From CAILHX01 sp046155285 (GTDB lineage: Bacteria; Pseudomonadota; Gammaproteobacteria; Burkholderiales; Methylophilaceae): 64,000 nucleotides of DNA. The notes under the pieces are model-generated. The model made no database searches and was not told the origin of the DNA. It saw only the letters and a program-made list of their open reading frames with translations. The DNA is taken from positions 1 through 64,000 of the forward strand of contig JBJXEA010000003.1 in NCBI GenBank assembly GCA_046155285.1, given 5' to 3'. Of the stretch, positions 40,113 to 50,017 are shown in pieces; within the stretch, counting starts at the first letter, position 1; the number at the start of each line of letters is the position of its first letter. The position numbers and the translations under genes are program-made.

Positions 40113-42260
40113 TTACCGCATGACACCCTTTTTGAACACCGCACCTCGTACTTCAAAACTTACGCTGTCCACAGTCTCACCTTTGCTATCCAACAGTTGC
40201 AATGAGTGTTTTCCGGGGAGCGGAAACCACGCTGCATTTCCGACAATCTTCCCATCCAGCCGCCATTGCCAACCGCTTGGCAAGGAGCCACTGGCCTTGA
40301 ATATCACGCGCTGGTTATCCGGTGGAATATCAGGGTCGAGCGCGATAATAGTCCCCGCGCCGGGATAAGCAATGCGCTGCAAACGATTATTCTCCGTTTC
40401 TAAACCTAAGCGATTAAGCGTCGCGTTGTTGGCTTGAATCACATCCTGCCCAGCTCCAGCCAAAAAAAACTCTTTTCTTGCGGGTTCTAATGCGGGTTCA
40501 AAGCGAATCTGCCGCGTTTCAACACCCGTGGGCTTGGGCGGTGCATCGCTACGCACGGCGACATCCCCCTGCCGCCTATGCAGCGCGTCCATCACCTCCA
40601 GCCACACCGGTGCTGCGCCAGAAACGCCGGAAACGTCATGCATAGGCTGACCGCCAGCATTCCCCACCCACACGCCCACCGTGTATTTGCTGGAATAACC
40701 AATGCACCAGTTATCGCGCATGTCTTTGCTGGTGCCGGTTTTTACAGCCGTCCAGTAGCGCGTGGCCAGCGCTGAATTCAGCCCAAACGTGTGAAAACGT
40801 GCGGTGCGGTCAGAGAGAATGTCCGACACGATGAATGCAGCTTGCTGAGTAAATACTTTTAATGCCTTCTTACTAGGCTGAAAAAGGGTCGTTGGCCGCC
40901 ATTCCCCGCCATTAGCCAGCACCCGATACGCATTTGTCAACTGCAACAGCGACACATCCGCCGAACCCAAGGCCAAGCTGTAGCCGTAATAATCGCTATT
41001 TTCACGCAGTGTCTCCAATCCCAGCATCTTCAAACGCTGGTAAAAGTCATCGCCGCCCACACGCAGCAAAGTGCGCACCGCTGGCACATTCAACGAACTT
41101 CCTAATGCCATACGCAAGCTCACCGGACCAACAAAATTTTTGTCGTAATTCTGCGGCACATAAAGCCCGTTGGAAGTGGTGATATTGATGGGTGAATCGT
41201 CGAGGATGGATGCCGCGGTCAACTGGCGCTGCTCAATCGCCAAGGCATATAAAAACGGCTTAAGCGTAGACCCCGCCTGACGTGGCGCCATTACCGCATC
41301 CACCTCCGGCGCTTCTGACAAACTACTGCTAGAACCCACCCAAGCCAGCACTTCACCTGTAGCGTTATCCAGCACCACCACCGCGCCATCCTGCACATTG
41401 CGCTGCGCCAGTTGCAATAAATTGGTACGCAAGCTTTGGTTGGCTTTGCGCTGCAAATCGAAATCAAGACTGGTTTTGAGACGTTGCCCCGGTTTTTTCA
41501 GCAGGCTATGCGCCACATGCGGCGCATCGTTGGCAGTTTTGAGGTCAAAAGGCGCTTGCAGATGCAGCGCGGCAAAACCCTCCAGCCCTGCACATTGTTT
41601 TGGGCGTTGCAGCGCTTTGAGCAACACGCAAGCACGTTCTGCGGCCTTGGCTGGTTTGGCCTGCGGCGCACGAATCAGTACCGCCGCCAGCGCCGCCTCG
41701 CGCTCATTCAAACCTGATGGCGCTTTGCCGAACAAACCCCAACTCATTGCGGCAACTCCTTGCAGCTCGCCGCGAAAGCTCACCAGATTCAAATACGCTT
41801 CCAATATCTGCGCCTTATTCCAGCGCGTATCCAGCCACAACGCCCTCCTCGCCTGCCCCGCTTTTTCCAGCACATTACGGCGCTGGTTACGCCCTGCATC
41901 GTCTTCCAGCAAGCCAGAAAGCTGCATTGTCAGCGTACTCGCTCCGCGCGTTTTGGTATTCCACAAATTACCCCAAGCGGCGGCCGAAACGGCGTTCCAA
42001 TCCACCCCAGAATGCGCATAAAAGCGTTTGTCCTCGGAATAAATCAGGGCGCGAAGCAAGGTGGGTGAAATTTCTGTTAAAAGCGTCCAAGCCAAGCGGC
42101 GCACTTGCTTATCCAGTCGTAGTTGCTGCAACACCCGTCCGTCGCGGGCGAGTAGCCATGCGTCGGATGGAACATAAGCAGATTTGACCTCCTGAAATGT
42201 AGGCGCTGCCTGCACGGCAGCAATCCACATCGTCAAAAAAACGAAAAGAAGGCGTTTCAC
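40113..42260 (-). CDS. pbpC: Penicillin-binding protein 1C
   Basis: A 715-aa periplasmic bifunctional PBP (E. coli PbpC 770). An N-terminal anchor is followed by the GT51 domain (IYSEDKRFYAHSGVDWNAV, GASTLTMQLSGLL). The transpeptidase domain has SxxK in RQAGSTLKPFLYA, SxN in GSSLNVPAVRT and KTGTSKDMRDNW. A BiPBP_C-type tail ends the protein. Its start overlaps the alpha-2-macroglobulin stop (ATGA), the classic pairing seen in gram-negatives. Confidence 0.95.
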   Translation of the reverse strand: MKRLLFVFLTMWIAAVQAAPTFQEVKSAYVPSDAWLLARDGRVLQQLRLDKQVRRLAWTLLTEISPTLLRALIYSEDKRFYAHSGVDWNAVSAAAWGNLWNTKTRGASTLTMQLSGLLEDDAGRNQRRNVLEKAGQARRALWLDTRWNKAQILEAYLNLVSFRGELQGVAAMSWGLFGKAPSGLNEREAALAAVLIRAPQAKPAKAAERACVLLKALQRPKQCAGLEGFAALHLQAPFDLKTANDAPHVAHSLLKKPGQRLKTSLDFDLQRKANQSLRTNLLQLAQRNVQDGAVVVLDNATGEVLAWVGSSSSLSEAPEVDAVMAPRQAGSTLKPFLYALAIEQRQLTAASILDDSPINITTSNGLYVPQNYDKNFVGPVSLRMALGSSLNVPAVRTLLRVGGDDFYQRLKMLGLETLRENSDYYGYSLALGSADVSLLQLTNAYRVLANGGEWRPTTLFQPSKKALKVFTQQAAFIVSDILSDRTARFHTFGLNSALATRYWTAVKTGTSKDMRDNWCIGYSSKYTVGVWVGNAGGQPMHDVSGVSGAAPVWLEVMDALHRRQGDVAVRSDAPPKPTGVETRQIRFEPALEPARKEFFLAGAGQDVIQANNATLNRLGLETENNRLQRIAYPGAGTIIALDPDIPPDNQRVIFKASGSLPSGWQWRLDGKIVGNAAWFPLPGKHSLQLLDSKGETVDSVSFEVRGAVFKKGVMR

Positions 42261-45200
42261 CGCTGTTGCACAGTCACTTTCTCGTTAGGCAATTCCCCAA
42301 ATACCTCCGGCGCATACATCGCTTCCACCCGTGTCGCGGGGAGAGAGAAGCTGCCCGCATTATTCAACCGAACCGTGTATTCCACCCAAAAACTGCCTTT
42401 AGGAACGTAGTCGTAATAGGCTCTGAAAAAGCCAAAGCCGCGCTCGGTGAAGGACGGCCAAGCGGCGTTGTCTTTCCACAGCTCTTTGTTTTCATCCTTG
42501 CGGGCGATGTTGGAATCGCGTGTGGTGTTACCCAAAATGCTGGCTCCACCCGGGGTGGGATCGGAAACCACGACCCAGCTCATTTCCTGTGCCGATTTCA
42601 CCGTCACGCGCACCCGCACTAAATCGCCGCGACTCCATTTGCCTGCGACTTTTTGTTCTACCGGAGTCACGCTACGGCTAACGCTAAGGCCTCGATTAGC
42701 ATATTGATTTGGCACAGCAGCACGCACCAGCATGGTCGTCCATGGTTTACCCGTGCCTTCTTGATTGAGCGTCAGGGTAGCGGGTTTGCTATCCACAGGC
42801 CACGGCAAGCTGATGTTGCCGGTTTCGGTTTTATCTGCGGCTTTCCAAGCATAGCTGCCTTTGGCGGCGGCCATGCTGGCTTGCGTGATGCCGGTCACCG
42901 GCTCGCTTTCAAACGCCTTGGCAAATCTAGCCAGCGCCACCCTGCCCCAAGCATTGGCGACGGTGGTGCTCCAATGGCCTTTATCCTGCCGCAACAAAGC
43001 TCCGCGCAGCAGTGCAGAGGCATCGTCTTTCCACGCCGGGTTATCCAGCACAATATCCAGCATGCGCAACGCATTCACGTCGCCATTGCCCATCAGCCAC
43101 CACCAGTTGTCGCGCTCTTCGGTGTTAAACGACAGTCGCCCACTGCCGGCATATCTCAGCCTGTTACGCAGTTCACGCTCCACTTCTTGCAGACGAGCTT
43201 CGCGCTCCGGTACGTCCTGCACTTTTTGCAGGATGGAGTACCAGTCAATCAATGTGGCAGTAGCGGTGTTAATGGGTTTGATTTCGAATATCCCCACCAT
43301 GCGTGCATCGGCCTTGCCCAATCTGGCTAAGGTTTCCAGCGCATGAATGCGGCGATCGGTAAGGTTCGCAACGGGCGTCCAAAAGTCAGGGTTAAGCGTC
43401 CCTTCCACAAAGCCTTGCAAGGCTTGCTGCATTTGGTTTTGGCTGTCTTCTGGCACGGCAAAACCTTGCGCTTGGGTGATGCTCAACAGGTAGGCGGTTA
43501 ATGCATCGCTGCCATGCCCTATCCCGGGAAAATACATGGCGAAACCATCACTATCTAGGTAATTAGGCAGGTTGGCGGCAACGCTTTCCCAACGCGCTTT
43601 ATCCTGCAAACCAACGGCGATGGAGGTCTGCTGCTCCAAGCACGAATAGGGATAAACATTGAAGTAATCCACAATGCCCTGCTTCTGGCTGGCGAGCGAA
43701 GCCGAAAGTTTGACGTCAACCCCCCCCTTGCCGGGTAGCGCCCCTTTTGGCAACTGTGCTGGCACAGAATAGGTTGCAACCAGCTGTAAAAAGTTGGCTT
43801 GTTGCACCGCCACCGGAACGGCAGGAATGACTTTCTGCGTGAGCTTGATGCGGTCGCTAGCCACAGCAGATTTAGCTTCCACCAGCCAATTCACATTGCC
43901 CGATTGATCCGGCGCTTTGACTTGCCACGCGACTTCCTGCGCGGCATTGGCGGCAAGTTTGAGCGTTTGCGCTGGCAACAGCAGATTGCCCGCTCTGCCC
44001 GACACGCTAATCTGCGCCGGTTTATCTGAACCGTTACGCACCGTGACAGCAGCGCGATAGCTATCATTTTCGCGCACCAACGGCGGCAGACCAGAGATCA
44101 TCTGCAATAGCTGACTAGAGGTGATTTCTGACTCGCCCGTGCCGAACAGACCCGACTCCACATCGGCAATAGCCACCAGTTTGAATGCGGTGAGTGAATC
44201 ATTGAGCGGCACATTCACTAAAGCCTCACCGTTGGCATTGAGCTTAACCTTAGGGTTCCAGTACAACAGCGTGTTGAACAACTCACGCGTATTGAGCTTG
44301 CCTCCACCACCGCCAGCAGGCAAGGCTTTTTTGCCAAAATGGCGCTTGCCCACCACCTGCGTTTGCGCGGTGGAAGTTTCCACCATGTAGGCATGGTCTT
44401 GCACCATCGCATCCAGTAGATTCCATGACGGGTTGGGCGAGAGTTCCAGAAGCGCTTTATCCACGGCAGCGACGGCAATTTCACTACCCATAGGCGCAGG
44501 CTTACCGTTAGGCAACAGCACCTTAATCTTGACCTTTGCCACCTGACGCGGCGCATATTGGGTCTTGTCGGCGGTGACATTCACTTTCAGCGTCATCCCA
44601 GCCTTGTCGACATTCACTTCCGTCATACCAAATTTATAAGCCGGACGCGCTAAATCTACCATCGCTGTGGCCTGTGGCGCACCGCTACGCCACTCCTTGT
44701 ACCAATCAACAGGCGTGCGCCAACCCCACTGCAAAAAAGAATACCAAGGCACATCATGTAGCCGTCCACGCACCACCATCACAGACACAAACACATTGGG
44801 CGCCCAGTCAGCCTTGACCGGAATTTCCACCACAGGATCGTGCCGCAGCAAAGGCCTGACGAAGGTTTCAACCACGCCTTCGCGTTCAACAGCAATCAAG
44901 GCCGTAGCCTCGCGGAATGGCGTATGTACTTGTAGCTTGAGCGATTCACCCGCCTGATATTCGCGCTTGTAAGGGGTGATTTCCATGCGATCTTGGTCGC
45001 CCTGCTCAAACCAGGCTTCAGCCTGCCCATAAACCCAGAACGTCGTCCCAGCTTGGGCGTGATGGCCATTGCTATCAGCCACATCCGCCAACAGTGCGAT
45101 TTCACCTGATTTATCCGTAGCAAACTCGCAGCGCAAAATGCCGCGTTCATCGGTTTTACCGCTGCACACCTTGCCTAAGTTTTCTTTTTTGTCTTCGGTT

Positions 45201-47935
45201 TCGTAACTATAAAAGCCACCAATGATGCGTTTGCGATGGCTGGTTTGTAGCGTGCGCTCGGCGGTAAGCTTAATCTCCACTCCTGATTTAGGTTTGCCCT
45301 GTAAATCCAGCGCAATAGCTTGTGCCACTCGCTTGCCCGCAGGCGACAACTCCTCCCGCACCCGCAGCCCCACCGCCAGATCAGCCGGCCAGAGTTCGGC
45401 TTCTCCGGCAATGGTCTGAATCTCGCCACTGGGGTCAGAAAACGTCATTTCGTTGAGTACCTGCATGGGCGTAAGAATCGGCTTTTGCAGCTTGATACTG
45501 GTCTTAGCGTTGCCGTGTTTATCCAGCGTAACCGGCGTCTTATCCGCCAGCAATTGCTTATCTTCATGCACGTTCGGCGCTGAGAAATTGAATTCTCGAT
45601 ATTCGGGAAAACTCACATAACTCGGCTCCATCATGCTGGAAAGTTGCACTGTCTGCCCGCTGGCACCTCCGCCATTGAGATAGGCCAAATTGATACTGAG
45701 AGGAATCTCGCTCACGCCGCCCATTCTGGACTTGGCAGCGCGTATTGCTCCGGCATAGGCGGGCAAGCGAAAATCCGAAACACGGAACTCGCCTATGTCT
45801 TGCCACTGGCCTTCCAGCTTGAGCGCATAACTCCCCAGCTTGGCGGTTTCCGGGATTTTCCACTGGGCAATCGCCACGCCGCGCGCATCCCAATCCAGCG
45901 GGATTTTTTCTTCGTCTTCGCCGCCGATCAAGGCGATAGTCACCTCATTGGGGAGATTATTTTCAGGATAAGCAAAACCCAACATTTTGGGCTTGCGGGC
46001 GACCAGCTTCATCGAGACCGTCTCACCCGCACGCAACAAAGTGCGATCCAGCACGGCGTGAATTAGCTGGGTTTGCGCATCCGCCCAAGTATTGACGTTA
46101 AAGCGCCATGGCTCGATGCCGCGATTCCAATCAGACTGGACGAAGGAGAAATCATCCCCCAACTTGGCACTGGCATAGAAACCGTAGGTATTTCCAAAAC
46201 AGCGTTGCGGACGCGATGCCTCTATATTTGCCTCAGCTAATGCACGACCTTGTGCATCCGTCTTGCCAGACCAAAGCCTGCTACCGTTACAATCGGCAAT
46301 TTCCACCTGCGCGCCCGCCACAGGCTTGCCGCTTGAAAGCGAGGTCACCCACACTAGGCTATTATCACGCCCTTTTTTGAAGTGCACAGCCATATCCGTC
46401 ACCAAGGCCGTGGCACGCACGTACATCGGTTTAGGGTCTTTCAGATTATCTTGCAGCAGTAACGACTTTCCCAGCAGCTTGCTTTCCAGCTCCACCAGAT
46501 AAAGCCCCGGTTTAGTCAGTGGAATGCCCATCACCTCAAACGCCTTGGCGCCATTGGGTTTGGGCAGGCTGCGGCTTTCTTTCACCTTATCCTCCAAAAA
46601 AGACAGCTCACGTGGATAAAGATAATCCGTTACTGCGTTATTTGCTGGCGGCAAGGCCTCCAAACCTTCCACGCCACTTTCCTGTTGCAGAACCTGTTCG
46701 GCACGTTGGGGGATGGCGATCTCACGCGTCTTGCTCTCAAGTTCATGCAATTCGCGCGTCATACCCATCATTTCATCCATGGAGCCATAGCGTGCCACAC
46801 GCATCTTGATGCTGGATTCCACGTTACGCACGGTGACCGGCAACACGCCGCCTTCCTTAGCCTCCAGAATGCCGAAGGGTGCGGCAAATTTAGCCAGCGG
46901 CGGCATCTCGCCCACGCTTATTTTGAGCGGATAGTTTTTGGCGTTGGCTAACTTGCGCCCACTGATATCCTGTAAGTCTTTGGGCAATTTGACCTGCGCC
47001 TGCATTGATGATGGAAATGGGCTCTTGAACACCACCTCACCCACCGTGTTCTCTCGGGCATTCTTTTCGCGCCAAGGTTTCAATTCACCATTGGCAGTGA
47101 CCAGACGAATGCCAGATGCCGCTTGCCAAGCCACGTCAGCGCTAAATTGCACGCGCAAATCAGACAACGGGGAACAAGGGGATGTGGGCTTTTCACGCTC
47201 ACAACTAAAAGCCGCACGGAATGGCACACGCACCTGATAAGCAAAGCTCTCTTTATCGCGTACCACACCACCGTTTAGACTTTGCACGCCCGCACCCCAA
47301 ACCACTTTCAACTTGGCCCCAGCAGGTAGATTGTTCTTGCACTGAGCGGCAAACATGCCTTGCGTAGCTTTTTGTTTGATACCTTGCAGAATGTTTTGCA
47401 AGACCGCCTCCGACAACACCTTCAGCGGCAAACGCTCGCCCACGCCCTCCACCTCACACCAAGCATGGGTTTCTACGCTGTTGGGTTTGACGGGCGAACG
47501 TGGGCTGATGAGGAAAATCTGATCTTCTTCAATCTGCTCAAATCTGTACTCATTAGCGCCGGGCTGAATGTTGACTACCCAAGGACCGGGGCTGGTGATG
47601 GTGAAGTCGCTCTGACCAGCCAAGGCTTCGCCATTCAGCGCTTTAACATTTTTTTTAAGCCGAAAAACGCATTGCTCACCGGGTTCTAACGTCCGTGCAA
47701 ATCGATAGCTCCAAGTGTGCGGATCGTTCCAGCTGCCCTTGCCCGTCACCGGACATTTCACCTCAAACGGCTGTATCTCCTCAATCGCACCTAGAGGCGC
47801 TATATCAGTGCTGAATACCGCGGTGGCGACTTCGGCATCGCGCACCAAGCCTAAGGGCGTGAACTGGTGAACAGTGGCCGCGGAAACCAGCATGGAATGG
47901 GTCAAGAAAAGGAGGGTAAGGAGAAGATTCTTCAT
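42257..47935 (-). CDS. Bacterial alpha-2-macroglobulin (YfhM/ECAM-like)
   Basis: An 1892-aa periplasmic protease trap. The N-terminus (KNLLLTLLFLTHSMLVSA) is a signal peptide; no lipobox Cys is present, unlike E. coli YfhM. A series of MG domains precedes the thioester site CLEQ (C at about residue 1432, in YPYSCLEQQTSI), whose Cys-Gln bond captures proteases. The ensuing alpha-solenoid TED and receptor-like tail are in place. I chose the ATG at 47935 with GGAG 6 nt upstream. Co-transcribed with pbpC: trap plus repair polymerase, thought to protect a breached envelope. Confidence 0.94.
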   Translation of the reverse strand: MKNLLLTLLFLTHSMLVSAATVHQFTPLGLVRDAEVATAVFSTDIAPLGAIEEIQPFEVKCPVTGKGSWNDPHTWSYRFARTLEPGEQCVFRLKKNVKALNGEALAGQSDFTITSPGPWVVNIQPGANEYRFEQIEEDQIFLISPRSPVKPNSVETHAWCEVEGVGERLPLKVLSEAVLQNILQGIKQKATQGMFAAQCKNNLPAGAKLKVVWGAGVQSLNGGVVRDKESFAYQVRVPFRAAFSCEREKPTSPCSPLSDLRVQFSADVAWQAASGIRLVTANGELKPWREKNARENTVGEVVFKSPFPSSMQAQVKLPKDLQDISGRKLANAKNYPLKISVGEMPPLAKFAAPFGILEAKEGGVLPVTVRNVESSIKMRVARYGSMDEMMGMTRELHELESKTREIAIPQRAEQVLQQESGVEGLEALPPANNAVTDYLYPRELSFLEDKVKESRSLPKPNGAKAFEVMGIPLTKPGLYLVELESKLLGKSLLLQDNLKDPKPMYVRATALVTDMAVHFKKGRDNSLVWVTSLSSGKPVAGAQVEIADCNGSRLWSGKTDAQGRALAEANIEASRPQRCFGNTYGFYASAKLGDDFSFVQSDWNRGIEPWRFNVNTWADAQTQLIHAVLDRTLLRAGETVSMKLVARKPKMLGFAYPENNLPNEVTIALIGGEDEEKIPLDWDARGVAIAQWKIPETAKLGSYALKLEGQWQDIGEFRVSDFRLPAYAGAIRAAKSRMGGVSEIPLSINLAYLNGGGASGQTVQLSSMMEPSYVSFPEYREFNFSAPNVHEDKQLLADKTPVTLDKHGNAKTSIKLQKPILTPMQVLNEMTFSDPSGEIQTIAGEAELWPADLAVGLRVREELSPAGKRVAQAIALDLQGKPKSGVEIKLTAERTLQTSHRKRIIGGFYSYETEDKKENLGKVCSGKTDERGILRCEFATDKSGEIALLADVADSNGHHAQAGTTFWVYGQAEAWFEQGDQDRMEITPYKREYQAGESLKLQVHTPFREATALIAVEREGVVETFVRPLLRHDPVVEIPVKADWAPNVFVSVMVVRGRLHDVPWYSFLQWGWRTPVDWYKEWRSGAPQATAMVDLARPAYKFGMTEVNVDKAGMTLKVNVTADKTQYAPRQVAKVKIKVLLPNGKPAPMGSEIAVAAVDKALLELSPNPSWNLLDAMVQDHAYMVETSTAQTQVVGKRHFGKKALPAGGGGGKLNTRELFNTLLYWNPKVKLNANGEALVNVPLNDSLTAFKLVAIADVESGLFGTGESEITSSQLLQMISGLPPLVRENDSYRAAVTVRNGSDKPAQISVSGRAGNLLLPAQTLKLAANAAQEVAWQVKAPDQSGNVNWLVEAKSAVASDRIKLTQKVIPAVPVAVQQANFLQLVATYSVPAQLPKGALPGKGGVDVKLSASLASQKQGIVDYFNVYPYSCLEQQTSIAVGLQDKARWESVAANLPNYLDSDGFAMYFPGIGHGSDALTAYLLSITQAQGFAVPEDSQNQMQQALQGFVEGTLNPDFWTPVANLTDRRIHALETLARLGKADARMVGIFEIKPINTATATLIDWYSILQKVQDVPEREARLQEVERELRNRLRYAGSGRLSFNTEERDNWWWLMGNGDVNALRMLDIVLDNPAWKDDASALLRGALLRQDKGHWSTTVANAWGRVALARFAKAFESEPVTGITQASMAAAKGSYAWKAADKTETGNISLPWPVDSKPATLTLNQEGTGKPWTTMLVRAAVPNQYANRGLSVSRSVTPVEQKVAGKWSRGDLVRVRVTVKSAQEMSWVVVSDPTPGGASILGNTTRDSNIARKDENKELWKDNAAWPSFTERGFGFFRAYYDYVPKGSFWVEYTVRLNNAGSFSLPATRVEAMYAPEVFGELPNEKVTVQQR

Positions 47936-48021
47936 GTGCGACTCCAAGATAGAGATGCCGAACATCATAATTCAAGTGGTTAAAAATAGTGTTGCAGTTG
48001 TAGGTTGGCGTTGAGCGCAGC

Positions 48022-48063
48022 GAAGCCCAACAGCGTGGTTAATCAACATCGCTGTTGGGCTTC
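48022..48063. repeat. 14-bp perfect inverted repeat between the macroglobulin gene and recQ
   Basis: GAAGCCCAACAGCG (48022-48035) and CGCTGTTGGGCTTC (48050-48063) flank a 14-nt loop. The left part belongs to the GTTGG...CGAAGCCCAAC repeat type common in proteobacterial gaps. It lies 32 nt after recQ, so it could also end recQ transcripts. Confidence 0.7.
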
Positions 48064-48094
48064 ATTTCATTCAGAGCAAACCTACATGAGGCGG

Positions 48095-49960
48095 CTACAA
48101 ATCTTCCAACACTCGCAAAAACTCCTCCCCATACCGTGTCAGCTTAGCCTGTCCAACCCCGCTAATCCGCCCCATTTCATCCAGCGTTTGCGGTTTTTGG
48201 TTAAACATTTCCAGCAAGGTGCTGTCGTGGAAAATCACATACGGTGGCACGCCCTGCTCTTTTGCCAGCTCCATGCGCTTGTCTTTGAGCGCTTGCCACA
48301 GCGGGTCGTCGCGGACTTCTTCATAGCCTTCTTTGGTGCGGCTGGCGCGTTCGGCTTTGCTAACTTTGCTGACAGGTTCGGCATCACGGCGCAGCCAGAC
48401 TTCTTGTTCGCCTTTCAGCACTGGTTTTGCGGCTTCGGTGAGTTTCAGGCCACCGTAGGCTGCGATGTCGCTTTCCAGAAATCCACCTGCGACCAGTTGG
48501 CGATATACGCTGCTCCATTGAGATTGGCTTAGCTCTTTGCCGATGCCGTAGGTGGAAAGGGTTTGGTGGTTGAACTGCTGAATTTTTGCGTTGGATTTGC
48601 CTAGCAGCACATCTATTAGATGAACCACACCAAAGCGCTGACCAGTGCGATACACACATGACAGCGCCATTTGGGCGGCTTGTGTGGCATTCCAAGTATC
48701 CACCGGCGTTAAGCAGTTGTCGCACTGGCCGCAATCGCCTTGATGTTCTTCGCCAAAGTAGCGCAATAGCGTTTGGTGACGGCAGGCGGTGGATTCACAG
48801 AAGCCGAGCAGCGCATCAAGTTTCTGGCGTTCTACTCGTTTTCTCTCTTCCGGCGCATCGCCGGAATCCAGCATCTGACGCATGCTCACCACATCGCCCA
48901 AACCATAGACCATCCACGCGTTGGCAGGCAAGTCGTCGCGGCCTGCGCGGCCGGTTTCCTGATAATAGCCTTCCATGCTTTTGGGCAAATCCAAATGCGC
49001 CACGAAGCGCACGTTGGGCTTGTCTATGCCCATGCCGAAGGCCACGGTGGCGACCATAATCACGCCTTCTTCGCGCAAAAATCGGCGTTGATTTTTGTTG
49101 CGTAAATCTGCACTCATTCCGGCGTGATAAGGCAGCGCGTCCCAGCCGCGTGTTTTCAGCCATTCGGCGGTTTCGTCTACGCGCTTGCGCGACAGGCAAT
49201 AGACGATACCCGCGTCGTTGGGATGCTCGGCGGTTAAAAAATCTTCCAGTTGTTTGCGTGCGTTGTCTTTGTGCGCGATGCGGTATCTGATGTTCGGACG
49301 GTCGAAGCTGGAGACAAATTGCTGCGCGTTTTCAAGTTGCAAACGCTCGATGACTTCAGCGCGGGTAGGCGCATCGGCGGTGGCTGTCAGGGCGATGCGT
49401 GGCACGTTGGGAAAGCGTTCGTGCAGCACGGTTAAGCCGCGATATTCGGGGCGGAAATCGTGACCCCATTGGGATACGCAGTGGGCTTCGTCTATGGCGA
49501 ATAGGGCAATGCCTTCTGGAGACATCGCACCCCCACCCCTGCCCTCCCCCTGAGAGGGGGAGGGAGTTAGGCGCTCTAGCAAGGCTAGAAAACCGGGCAT
49601 CAGCAAGCGCTCCGGCGCGACGTAAAGAAGGTCTAGTTCGCCATTTTGTATCTGGCTGGTGACATTGCGGGCTTCTTCGGCATCCAAACTCGAATTAAGG
49701 AAGGCGGCTTTCACGCCCAGTTGTTGCAGCGCATCTACTTGGTCTTGCATCAACGCAATCAAGGGCGAAACCACAATCGCCAGACCGTCGCGTAACAAAG
49801 CAGGAAGCTGGTAGCACAAAGATTTCCCACCGCCGGTGGGCATCAACACCAAGGCATCGCCACCGTTGGTGACGTGTTCGACGATGACCTGCTGTGCACC
49901 GCGAAAGCTGGCGTAGCCAAATACATCGTGCAAGATTTGCGAGGCGGAGCTTTGCTTCAT
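48095..49960 (-). CDS. recQ: ATP-dependent DNA helicase RecQ
   Basis: A 621-aa 3'-5' helicase for recombination and fork repair. Walker A MPTGGGKSLCYQLPAL at about 40-55, DEAH box ALFAIDEAHCVSQWGHDF, motif VI QETGRAGRD; then the zinc-binding RQC domain (four Cys in GFCESTACRH and GDCGQCDNC) and a C-terminal HRDC domain. Between PERLLMPGFLALLER and IALFAIDEAH, about residues 131-149, there is an extra Pro/Ser/Gly-rich segment encoded by an intergenic-type repeat. It sits in a surface loop and the frame stays open, so activity may persist. Confidence 0.93.
   Translation of the reverse strand: MKQSSASQILHDVFGYASFRGAQQVIVEHVTNGGDALVLMPTGGGKSLCYQLPALLRDGLAIVVSPLIALMQDQVDALQQLGVKAAFLNSSLDAEEARNVTSQIQNGELDLLYVAPERLLMPGFLALLERLTPSPSQGEGRGGGAMSPEGIALFAIDEAHCVSQWGHDFRPEYRGLTVLHERFPNVPRIALTATADAPTRAEVIERLQLENAQQFVSSFDRPNIRYRIAHKDNARKQLEDFLTAEHPNDAGIVYCLSRKRVDETAEWLKTRGWDALPYHAGMSADLRNKNQRRFLREEGVIMVATVAFGMGIDKPNVRFVAHLDLPKSMEGYYQETGRAGRDDLPANAWMVYGLGDVVSMRQMLDSGDAPEERKRVERQKLDALLGFCESTACRHQTLLRYFGEEHQGDCGQCDNCLTPVDTWNATQAAQMALSCVYRTGQRFGVVHLIDVLLGKSNAKIQQFNHQTLSTYGIGKELSQSQWSSVYRQLVAGGFLESDIAAYGGLKLTEAAKPVLKGEQEVWLRRDAEPVSKVSKAERASRTKEGYEEVRDDPLWQALKDKRMELAKEQGVPPYVIFHDSTLLEMFNQKPQTLDEMGRISGVGQAKLTRYGEEFLRVLEDL
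49529..49569. repeat. Intergenic C/G-block repeat inserted in frame in recQ
   Basis: CCCTCCCCCT (49542-49551) and AGGGGGAGGG (49555-49564) form a perfect 10-bp stem with loop GAG, inside a CCCCCACCCC-type tract. In recQ's reading direction it encodes TPSPSQGEGRGGG, a peptide typical of such repeats when they fall in genes. A family member lies at 23253-23295. Confidence 0.8.
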
Positions 49961-50017
49961 GGGATAGTGGCGAATCAGAAAAACAGAAGACTAACAGGAT
50001 TGCAGCAATGCTGGCTC

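Noticed and set aside
42653..43330. A 225-codon plus-strand frame inside the alpha-2-macroglobulin gene
   Set aside because: Antisense to a long conserved gene; low-complexity His/Arg-rich content typical of a shadow frame.
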